From assembly GCF_016862795.1 (NCBI RefSeq), contig NZ_BONQ01000024.1, forward strand, positions 1-64,000: a stretch of 64,000 nt of DNA, in the 5' to 3' direction. Below the pieces are notes generated by a model that was given only the letters and a program-made list of their open reading frames with translations, did not search any database and was not told the origin of the DNA. The translations under genes were made by a program, and so were the position numbers. This stretch comes from Dactylosporangium siamense (lineage in GTDB: Bacteria; Actinomycetota; Actinomycetes; Mycobacteriales; Micromonosporaceae). Shown piece by piece: positions 57,530-64,000 of the stretch; the stretch's first letter is position 1, and each line of letters begins with the position of its first letter.

Positions 57530-57538
57530 GATTTGCCT

Positions 57539-58018
57539 ATGAGCTCCGAGACGATCTACGCACGGGTCCCGACCGCGATGAAGGAAGCGATCGACACCTA
57601 CGCCACAGAGCGGGGCACCAAGCTGACCAGCGCAGTGGTGGATCTGCTCGGACGCGGGCTTGAAGCGGTCGCCGATGAGAAATCCATCAACGACCTGCTC
57701 GCGAACCTGGCCCGTACCACCGCTGAGAAGGCCGACGTCGAAGCCGAACTAGTGACCGCACGAGCGCAATTGGCCACGCTGTCAACCTTCGCCGATCGAG
57801 CGGGCCAGCGCGTTGGCACTTGCCCGAGCTGCAGCAAGCCGATCACTGGAGCCGACTTGTTCGCTGTTACTCGCTGCCCGGCCTGCAAGCAGCCCTTGAC
57901 CGAGTTGCTCGCGCCGAAGGCTGGTGCTGTCTCGACGCTCGACCAGCGGGAGATGCTGCTGCTGGTCGGCGCGCTCGGTGCAGTGCTTGCGATCGCCTAT
58001 CTGTCCACCAAGAAGTAG
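57539..58018 (+). CDS. Ribbon-helix-helix / coiled-coil / zinc-ribbon membrane protein
   Basis: The 159-residue product starts at ATG 57539 with TTAGGA upstream. Its N-terminus (ETIYARVPTAMKEAIDTYA) is a CopG/Arc-like ribbon-helix-helix, followed by a coiled coil (~45-85), a zinc ribbon (CPSC ... CPAC, ~99-123) and a C-terminal transmembrane helix (MLLLVGALGAVLAIAYL). A DNA-binding domain tied to the membrane is unusual. It forms an operon with a 62-residue membrane protein. No function is known to me. Confidence 0.78.
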   Translation: MSSETIYARVPTAMKEAIDTYATERGTKLTSAVVDLLGRGLEAVADEKSINDLLANLARTTAEKADVEAELVTARAQLATLSTFADRAGQRVGTCPSCSKPITGADLFAVTRCPACKQPLTELLAPKAGAVSTLDQREMLLLVGALGAVLAIAYLSTKK

Positions 58019-58032
58019 CAAGGGAGATCCTG

Positions 58033-58221
58033 ATGAAAAGCAAGCAGATCCTGGCCTTGGTCGCGGTTGGTGCCACTCTCTACCACCTCGCCGCGCTGTC
58101 CAGGGACGCCGAGCGGTGGGCGAACAACGCACGGCGGGTACGTGCCAACCCAACCCCAGAGAACCTGATCGGCCTGCTCCTCGCCAGCGGCATCCTGCTC
58201 GCCGACCTTCGGTCGATCTGA
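58033..58221 (+). CDS. Small membrane protein
   Basis: The 62-residue product has two hydrophobic stretches (~5-22 and ~44-58; LIGLLLASGILLA) with a basic loop (RDAERWANNARRVRANP). ATG 58033 has AGGGAGA 7 nt upstream and lies 14 bp after the RHH gene. It may be the partner of that membrane-tethered protein. Confidence 0.7.
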   Translation: MKSKQILALVAVGATLYHLAALSRDAERWANNARRVRANPTPENLIGLLLASGILLADLRSI

Positions 58222-58280
58222 TGCGCATCGGTTGCACGGGGGCAGGTTCTGCTGGCCCCCGGTACAACCGATGCGCATCA
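58219..58280. repeat. Long perfect inverted repeat
   Basis: TGATGCGCATCGGTTG (58219-58234) and its exact complement (58265-58280) flank a 30-nt centre that holds a second stem (CGGGGGC / GCCCCCG). Each outer arm also contains the palindrome GATGCGCATC. It begins at the stop of the small membrane protein and may be a terminator, an RNA, or an element-specific site such as oriT. Confidence 0.7.
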
Positions 58281-58799
58281 GGCGCCATCCGAACGGCCGG
58301 AAGTCAGCTGCAGACGGTGGTGGTGCTGTTTGGGCAGGTCGGGCGGGCTTCATGGTCGGGGCTCGCGCGTTGCGCGCCGAGCTGCCCGCCTGGGGTCAAG
58401 GGGAGCAGCTCCCGATCGGTAATACTGGTACACCTGCCCGTTGTGCCTTGACGTCGTCTTCCGGATCGTCGTCAGCCAGCCGGACTCGATACTGACGATC
58501 GAGCACGCCCGCCGGAGTGCTCCATTTTGCCGCCGACCCACAGATCAGCGGGTCTACGTCGGCGGACGGACCGCCGAACGACGTCCCCAGTCCTGATCTG
58601 CTGCCGACGTGCGTCACGCTGCTCCGCGACACCTACGCCAGGACGGCTCCCCCGCGCAGTCGTCGCCCAGGCCATCCTCGCCATGTTCGCGGCCTGGCCG
58701 ACGGCTGACCGCCAGATCGTCGTCCAAGCACTGCTCGGATAATTCACGACCGACGCACGCCGACCATGCAGGCATGTCGTCTGTTGCGGCCGGCACCGG
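58281..58799. other. Region without a clear gene
   Basis: I see no intact gene in these 519 bp. A short frame at about 58630-58742 (LPRAVVAQAILAMFAAWPTA) with a possible upstream continuation (TLLRDTYARTAPP) in another frame may be the remnant of a small frameshifted gene. Confidence 0.4.
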
Positions 58800-61700
58800 C
58801 TATGTGGGCACCGGCAGCGGGTGCCTGATCTGTAGTTCGTGTTCTTCGAGGCTTCGCAGGATCAGGGTCTCGTCCTGGCACTGGTTGAGCAGGAACAGCT
58901 CGCGGGTCTGGCATTGCGGGCACAGTCTGACCGCGGCCAGCGGCCACAGGTCGACGGGGTTCCCACCGGCGCCATTGACGTAGATCCGGTCCGGTCGCAG
59001 CGGGGAAAGGCTGGGCCGGTCAAAGGGTTCCCAGCTGGGATGGCTGCCCCTCAGTGTCAGCCCGACGATCCGGTACGAGGAGTCGTCCAGGTACTCACAG
59101 CGTTCCACCCAGTCCCAGGGGTTCGCGGCGAGCCAGTTCGCTGTTGTGAGCGCCGAGATGACATGGGGTTCGAGGGTCTCCACGTCCTTCTCGATTTCAT
59201 GGTGAGCGCGGACGCCGTGCGAGTGGTGGGTGCGGTTGCGGACCTGCTTGATCGCGGCGAGCGCGTCGCGGATGCCACCCGCGTCACGGAGCCGGCCGAG
59301 GTCGGTGACCTGCGGCGTGGCGGCGCCGTCGGCGAACCGGCCGATGAACGTCGTCCAGGTACCGAAGGTGGCGCCAGTCCGCAACTGGCCGCGTAGCGCC
59401 GCGGTGAACCCGCCCTGGTCGGCGATCAGCTCGCCCAGCGCGAGGATGCCGAGCACGCGGGCGACGCCTTCGCCGAGTTTCAGCAGGCCGTCCTGCTGTT
59501 CGGCGGGATGGGTGCTGATCCGGTACCGCCGGGCGAGGGACGCGATGTGAAATGGGTAAGTCCATTCGGCTCGCCCGACCGGGTCCTCGACCGGCCGCAT
59601 CAGGTCGGCGACGAGCGCGGCCTCGGAGGCGGCCGACCGGATTTCGTCACGGAGCCGCTGAACGTCCGTCTGGCCTGCGCTGAACACGTTCGGCAGGGTG
59701 TTCGACGCCGCCGCCCGGATCCTACGTCGGCTCTCCTGCACCGCCTCGAGGTCGCGCTCGATCTCTCCGTCGAACAGGTCGACGGGGACCTGGATGTCCA
59801 TCAGCTTGCGGCCGGTCATCCGCAACGCGGCCGACGAGTCCTCCGGACGCGAGTTCAGCCATTCGCACAGCAGGCGGCCGCGCCCCTCGACGGGATGGAG
59901 CACGAACATCGAGGTGACGGCCTCGCCGAAGTTCGGCGGAAGCAGTCGCCAGTTGCCGGGCCAGCCAACCAGGTCACCGTCGCGGCACACGGTCATCGGC
60001 AGGCGGGCCTCGGAGGCCTCCGGCAGGGCGGCAGCGGACTCGACGTCGTGCAGGTGCCTGACGCTCAGGTGCCGCCAGCCGCTGTTCTCCCCGACTATCC
60101 GAACCCTGGCCGTCTCCCGCCGCGCGAACCGCTTTAGTGAGTCGAAGTCCGCGTTGATCCGGGCGACGAAGAAATGGGTCGGCGAGATCTCGTAGCCGAA
60201 CCGGGTCTTGCCGGGGTCGAACCATGCGTCCGGGTCCGTCGGCCAGACCTCGTCGCGTAGGTGATCCTGCGGATCGCGGTGGGCCGGAAGGTCGACCGAT
60301 GTGCTCAACGCCGGGTCCGCCTCGACGTCCCGGCCGTTCTTCTGAATCTCCCCAGCCGGGTCCGGCACCCGCAGCAGTCGACTCACCGCGTTCTGGAACC
60401 CGGCCGTCGTTGGCCACGTCTCGCCGGCGTCGCGCACCGCCGCACGCAGTACGCCGAGGGCCTTGTTCCTGGTCGCCCAGGAGGACCCGATAAGCTGGCG
60501 CAACGGTTCGGCGAGGGTATCTCGGCTGAACACGTTGCGACACGGAGCCTCGGTGGCCAGGCGGCGAGCGGTCGACTCGGTCAGATCGAACCGGGCTCGC
60601 AGCGCCCGGTCGACGACGATCCTACGGACCGCGAACTCCTCTGTGCGCAGCAACCGCACGCGGGCGTTCCACGGATGCTGCGGATCTCGCGTGATGGCGA
60701 CCGCGTTCTGATACGCGTCGGTGACGGCGGCGATCTGGTCCGGCGCAAGGTATCGGCGTTTCCTGCCGCGCGACTGGCGCATCTGCTGCCACTCGTCGCG
60801 GGCGTTCACCAGCACGACCCTGCCGCGACGGTCGACGTCCTTATGATTACTCAGGAGCCAGTAGTACGGCTCGATGGCCGTGTTGTACAGCAGTTGCTCC
60901 GGCAGCGCGACGATGCCCTCAAGCAGGTCGTTCTCCAGGATCCACCGACGGATCTCCGACTCGCCCGATCCGGGACCGCCCACGTCCAACGGCGATCCGC
61001 TGAACAGGACGCCCACGCGGCTGCCACCGTCCTCCGGCCGTTTCATCTTCGCTACCATGTGCTGCAGGAACAGCAACGACCCGTCGCCGATGCGAGGCAG
61101 GCCCGCGCCGAAACGGCCGCCAGACCCGAGCATCTCGGCCTCGTGCCTGACGACGTCCTGAACGTTTCGCCAGTCCAGACCGAACGGCGGAGCCGAGATC
61201 AAATAGTCGAACACCTCGCCGGGAAAACCGTCCTGACTCAACGAGTTGCCATGCACGACACGACCGCCGCCGTCGCCCCGCATCAACATATTCGAACGGC
61301 AGATCGCGTACGTCCGCGCGTTGATCTCCTGACCGAACGTCTCGACGACGACGGACGGATTGCATACTTCGATCTGCCGACGCGCCTCCAACAACGCTCC
61401 CCCGATACCGCACGCGGGGTCGTGGACGGTCCGCCGACCGGTGCCCTTGTCCTGCGGCACCAGCAGCTCCACCATCACCCGAACAACGTCCCGCGGTGTA
61501 AAGTTCTCGCTGGCAGCGTCGTAGTTGGCCGCAGCGAAGGCCTGTACGAGCTCCTCGAAGACGGCGCCCATCCGGCGGGCGCTCACCGCCTGCGGGCCCA
61601 GATCGAGGTCAGCGAACCGACGCACCACCGGATACAGCAACCGAGCCCTGTCCAGACGGCTGATCTGCCGGTCGAAGTCGTACGCCCGTAGCACGTCGGC

Positions 61701-62036
61701 GATGAGTTCCGAGTACCCGGCAACGTGATACCGGAGATTCCTGGCAACCTCCATCGGATCCGACGCCACCGACTGGAAGCTCATCTGACTCGTGTTGTAG
61801 AACGGCAGGCCCGTCGTCTCGCACAACACGGCATCGAGATCGGCGAAACCTTCAGCATGCAGCTGACCGAAACGATGGACCACTTCCCCCGCCGTCGGCT
61901 GCAGCAACAGGTCGAGCCGACGCAACAGGGTGAACGGCTCGACCACACTGGCGTACTCCGACGGCCGGTAGTCACCCCGCAGCAGATCTCCGATCGACCA
62001 GACCAGCGCGCTCAGATCCTTGGCCTCGCTGCTCAC
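58800..62036 (-). CDS. HsdM-like methylase fused to an HsdS-like half and a HEPN-like domain
   Basis: The 1078-residue product starts at GTG 62036 with GGGGGAG 5 nt upstream. It begins with an HsdM N-terminal helical domain (LSALVWSIGDLLRGDYRPSE) and an N6-adenine methylase core (~165-460) with the SAM motif DPACGIGGALLEA (from D206). Motif IV reads SAPPFGLDW: A282 replaces the catalytic Asn of NPPF. A middle region (~620-790) looks like one HsdS target-recognition domain and its coiled-coil spacer (GRKLMDIQVPVDLF). The C-terminal region (~860-965) carries RNRTHHSHG (R933, H938), an Rx4H HEPN-type RNase motif, followed by a Cys motif CPQCQTRELFLLNQC. I infer a DNA-recognising, possibly non-methylating sensor fused to a toxin. 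It is divergent from a nuclease-like gene. Confidence 0.82.
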   Translation of the reverse strand: MSSEAKDLSALVWSIGDLLRGDYRPSEYASVVEPFTLLRRLDLLLQPTAGEVVHRFGQLHAEGFADLDAVLCETTGLPFYNTSQMSFQSVASDPMEVARNLRYHVAGYSELIADVLRAYDFDRQISRLDRARLLYPVVRRFADLDLGPQAVSARRMGAVFEELVQAFAAANYDAASENFTPRDVVRVMVELLVPQDKGTGRRTVHDPACGIGGALLEARRQIEVCNPSVVVETFGQEINARTYAICRSNMLMRGDGGGRVVHGNSLSQDGFPGEVFDYLISAPPFGLDWRNVQDVVRHEAEMLGSGGRFGAGLPRIGDGSLLFLQHMVAKMKRPEDGGSRVGVLFSGSPLDVGGPGSGESEIRRWILENDLLEGIVALPEQLLYNTAIEPYYWLLSNHKDVDRRGRVVLVNARDEWQQMRQSRGRKRRYLAPDQIAAVTDAYQNAVAITRDPQHPWNARVRLLRTEEFAVRRIVVDRALRARFDLTESTARRLATEAPCRNVFSRDTLAEPLRQLIGSSWATRNKALGVLRAAVRDAGETWPTTAGFQNAVSRLLRVPDPAGEIQKNGRDVEADPALSTSVDLPAHRDPQDHLRDEVWPTDPDAWFDPGKTRFGYEISPTHFFVARINADFDSLKRFARRETARVRIVGENSGWRHLSVRHLHDVESAAALPEASEARLPMTVCRDGDLVGWPGNWRLLPPNFGEAVTSMFVLHPVEGRGRLLCEWLNSRPEDSSAALRMTGRKLMDIQVPVDLFDGEIERDLEAVQESRRRIRAAASNTLPNVFSAGQTDVQRLRDEIRSAASEAALVADLMRPVEDPVGRAEWTYPFHIASLARRYRISTHPAEQQDGLLKLGEGVARVLGILALGELIADQGGFTAALRGQLRTGATFGTWTTFIGRFADGAATPQVTDLGRLRDAGGIRDALAAIKQVRNRTHHSHGVRAHHEIEKDVETLEPHVISALTTANWLAANPWDWVERCEYLDDSSYRIVGLTLRGSHPSWEPFDRPSLSPLRPDRIYVNGAGGNPVDLWPLAAVRLCPQCQTRELFLLNQCQDETLILRSLEEHELQIRHPLPVPT

Positions 62037-62305
62037 GAACTCCCCCCGCCCCGCGACGTGCCGAAGCCATCGATCATTCCACCTTGTCGTCAGCCAACGA
62101 AGTCTGCCTCGGCGGGCTTGATACGTGGACGGCACGCGGCGGTTCCGGTACGTGTCCGCCGGAAACCGGGAGACCATCCGGGTCGGAACCGGAGGTACCT
62201 TCGCTGCGGCGGTCCCGAACCCTCCCCAGAGAGAGACCCGGTGAGCAATTTGGTGATCGACCACAGCCGCATCGCAGTTCAGTATCGGGTTCACCAGGAG
62301 GGCAG

Positions 62306-63577
62306 ATGGAATACCCAGACGTCTTCGTCAATCTGCGAAGCGCCGTACTTCGCGGAAGTCGCTCATACCACCGGCTGGAGCATCTGGGCCGCAACCGCGA
62401 CTCGGAGGCGGACTCCCCTGGGCGGGGCTATACGTTGGCCGAAGAGACGATCACGGACCTTCTCATCGCCGACATGGCCGGGGTCGCGTACGAGGTGGCA
62501 GGACCCTGCCCGGATTGTTTACCCGAGAGTGCTGACTGCGCTCATTGGAACGGCGTGGCCAAGTCTTCGGAAGCCAGGTTGCTGATCCGGCCGTTGACGA
62601 AGGCCGAGGAAGGCGGCAACCGCAAGAAGAAGGCCGTCGGAGCGGATTTCGCGATGACCTTCCATAACTCCACAGCGACCGGCGGCGCCCCCGGCGTCCG
62701 CCTTCTGATCCAGGCCAAGCGAGCAGTCCTCCCGGTGGGCCGGATCCTGACGACTCCTGCTGAGGACAGACAGTTCAGGCAGCTCATCACGAGCGCCGAC
62801 GAATACGGTGCCGTCCCTTACTACGCCCTTTACGTTCAGCACCCTGACGCGCACAGAGTGTCGGAGACCCGTTGCCCCTACACCAGCGAGTCCGCAGCCG
62901 ATACAGCCATCGTCCTGGCCCCCGCGCACCCCGACCGCGGACTCCTCAATTCCCGGGCCGAGGATGCGATTGCGGTCGGCCGCCCTCTCCTGTGTATGAC
63001 CGGGTGCCCTTGCTGCGGAACCCGCACCACGGCAGTGACCTTCGACGCTGCCCTCGCGTTTGTCCATCAGGATTTTCCTGGCTACCAACCCCAGGAAGAT
63101 CTGCGTCCACTGCCTGCCGGACAGGCCGCCGTCTCGATCGACGACGGCCGGGCCGCTGTGGTGGAGGCGCCGAATCGATCCCCCCGACGAGGAGGGGCGG
63201 CCGGTGACGACAGGAAAATCCTGATCGTCCGACTTGGAACGACCAGGGAGTCACCGGACGGGCGCTGGATCGGTTACAGCCCGGACATGAACCCTCAGCA
63301 GGTCAAGGACTCCGCGAGCAAAGGGTGGATCCTGGACGAGAGAAAGGTTGCCGCCGTCAGGCACGTCGTAGCGACCTTTCGAGACGACGTGGTCGGCATC
63401 TACCAGATCTCACCCAATGGCCCCGTCAAGGAGCGGGTGTCGGGCAACCGCTGGATCTGGAACCTCAGGCTGCAGGACTTCACCGACGCCGATCTAGCCG
63501 AAGAGCTTCGTGAGCGGGCCCGGAGCAGAGTCCGGGGACTGACTCCGGGGACTCGAAGCCCGGTGATCTATGCGTGA
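62306..63577 (+). CDS. PD-(D/E)XK-type nuclease candidate (DUF6615-like)
   Basis: The 423-residue product starts at ATG 62306 with AGGAGGG 5 nt upstream. An N-terminal helix TLAEETITDLLIAD (E46/E47), then VGADFAMTFH (D114) and VRLLIQAKRAV (Q136-K138) fit the E...D...(D/E/Q)xK core of PD-(D/E)XK nucleases. Several cysteine pairs (CPDC near 68, GCPCCG near 235) suggest a zinc site. The C-terminal ~150 residues are unknown. I recall similar proteins as DUF6615 but could not search. Divergent from the methylase fusion across 269 bp, it is the probable effector or partner. Confidence 0.7.
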   Translation: MEYPDVFVNLRSAVLRGSRSYHRLEHLGRNRDSEADSPGRGYTLAEETITDLLIADMAGVAYEVAGPCPDCLPESADCAHWNGVAKSSEARLLIRPLTKAEEGGNRKKKAVGADFAMTFHNSTATGGAPGVRLLIQAKRAVLPVGRILTTPAEDRQFRQLITSADEYGAVPYYALYVQHPDAHRVSETRCPYTSESAADTAIVLAPAHPDRGLLNSRAEDAIAVGRPLLCMTGCPCCGTRTTAVTFDAALAFVHQDFPGYQPQEDLRPLPAGQAAVSIDDGRAAVVEAPNRSPRRGGAAGDDRKILIVRLGTTRESPDGRWIGYSPDMNPQQVKDSASKGWILDERKVAAVRHVVATFRDDVVGIYQISPNGPVKERVSGNRWIWNLRLQDFTDADLAEELRERARSRVRGLTPGTRSPVIYA

Positions 63578-63837
63578 CGCCGCTGACCCGGTGAACGTTC
63601 ATGGACAACGACGCACCAGGCGCGAGGATCCCAGGCCCTGGGTCCCGGGGTCGTTCGTTCGTGCGGCGTCCGGCGGGCCTGACTCAGGTCGCCGTCCCGG
63701 TGCCGGCCTGTACCGTGCCCGTCGCCGCCCACCCGGGCAAGGGGCGTGCCGGCACCGCGGCCACAACCCGGCAGCGCCCGGCACGGAAACCAGCGCAAGA
63801 CCCAGCGTGAGGCCCAGCACAGGGTCCGGCGTCGGAC
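63578..63837. other. Short region without a clear gene
   Basis: Several overlapping arginine/glycine-rich frames occur on both strands, none with a ribosome-binding site or recognisable motif. I see no supported gene here. Confidence 0.4.
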
Positions 63838-64000
63838 ATGTCGGCGACCGCACCTGAGTCCGCGCCGCGGAGAACCGGGCCAGCGCAGCGGCTGGTGGAC
63901 GACGTGTTGGCGGCCGGCGGCGTCCTGGTGGTACGAGACGACCGACATGAGCGGAAGGCCGTGCTGGACCCACTTGTCGAAATGGCGTTTGTGATCCTCG
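63838..64000 (+). CDS. Hypothetical protein, 3' truncated by the window end
   Basis: An open frame starts at ATG 63838 (MSATAPESAPRRTGPAQR) and runs off the window with LVDDVLAAGGVLVVRDDR, then KAVLDPLVEMAFVIL. The basic-proline N-terminus followed by a compact alpha/beta start is reminiscent of small proteins on actinobacterial integrative elements, but I cannot name a family. Only about 54 codons are visible. Confidence 0.5.
   Translation, partial: MSATAPESAPRRTGPAQRLVDDVLAAGGVLVVRDDRHERKAVLDPLVEMAFVIL

Larger units (their letters stand above)
57138..64000. mobile_element. Genomic island integrated at tRNA-fMet (right end beyond window)
   Basis: The left boundary is the tRNA 3' remnant. 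Gene content changes to an RHH regulator, small membrane proteins, long hairpins and a putative defence pair, with less biased codon use than the flank. Because the fragment is a 3' half lying on the minus strand, the element must extend to the right. No integrase gene lies within the visible part. Confidence 0.6.

Noticed and set aside
58527-58742. A 71-residue frame in the island gap
   Set aside because: Arginine-rich first half without a ribosome-binding site; at most a remnant of a frameshifted gene, so reported only as a region note.
62037-62294. N-terminal extension of the methylase fusion
   Set aside because: GTG 62036 has a strong GGGGGAG and matches the HsdM N-terminus; the additional 86 residues look non-coding.
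62084-62305. N-terminal extension of the nuclease-like gene
   Set aside because: The stretch is arginine/proline-rich and lies in the divergent promoter region; ATG 62306 has AGGAGGG 5 nt upstream.
63568-63948. A minus-strand 126-residue frame at the window end
   Set aside because: No motif or Shine-Dalgarno, and antisense to the better supported frame starting at 63838.

Overview
The window is high-GC actinobacterial chromosome. Evidence for this includes a mycothiol S-conjugate amidase (mca), many GTG/TTG starts, leaderless-type promoters (TAGRRT-like -10 boxes 6-9 nt before start codons), strong codon bias and actinobacterial small families (DUF4307, TIGR03086). The gene set fits a filamentous actinomycete such as a Micromonosporaceae member; this placement is inference.

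Layout. 1-11.8 kb: a secreted lamin-tail/RTX protein, a Bax-inhibitor-1 membrane protein, a thiolase, a pair of SGNH hydrolases (one lacking its nucleophile), cystathionine beta-synthase, an HtrA-like protease and a class V aminotransferase. 12.1-17.2 kb: a secreted-protein cluster (two IPT/TIG proteins and a PstS-like binding protein with a WxL-like tail). 17.2-31.3 kb: MsrA, cystathionine gamma-synthase, amidase, threonine dehydratase, M48 protease, GreA, Mca, a GGDEF-EAL protein and an ABC-2 exporter operon. 31.3-37 kb: small proteins, then trpB-trpA-gntR behind two tandem palindromes. 37.1-40.6 kb: a yyaL-type gene into which a 1.52-kb segment carrying a Fic gene has been inserted, leaving the old 5' end as a pseudogene and supplying a new one. 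40.7-47.7 kb: purK-purE, a GH2 enzyme with two arabinofuranose-binding domains, a cold-shock protein and a glycosyltransferase. 47.7-55.8 kb: a coherent galactan-utilisation locus (GH53 galactanase, GH42 beta-galactosidase, DeoR regulator, sugar ABC importer, LacI regulator) in which four copies of one palindromic operator lie in the two promoter regions. 55.8-57.1 kb: SRPBCC protein and a secreted M15-peptidase-like protein.

57.14 kb to the window end looks like a genomic island. It begins at a 33-nt 3' remnant of what appears to be an initiator tRNA-fMet gene and carries a ribbon-helix-helix/zinc-ribbon/membrane protein with a small membrane partner, a long hairpin, and a divergent pair that is the best candidate for an undescribed defence system: a 1078-aa HsdM-like methylase fused to an HsdS-like target-recognition half and a HEPN-like domain, opposite a 423-aa PD-(D/E)XK-type nuclease candidate. 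The methylase has APPF where the family normally has NPPF.

Cooperation between genes is clearest in the galactan locus (secreted endo-galactanase, importer, intracellular beta-galactosidase, shared operator), the ABC-2 operon, purK-purE, trpB-trpA-gntR, and the putative defence pair. No complete rRNA, tRNA or CRISPR array was seen.
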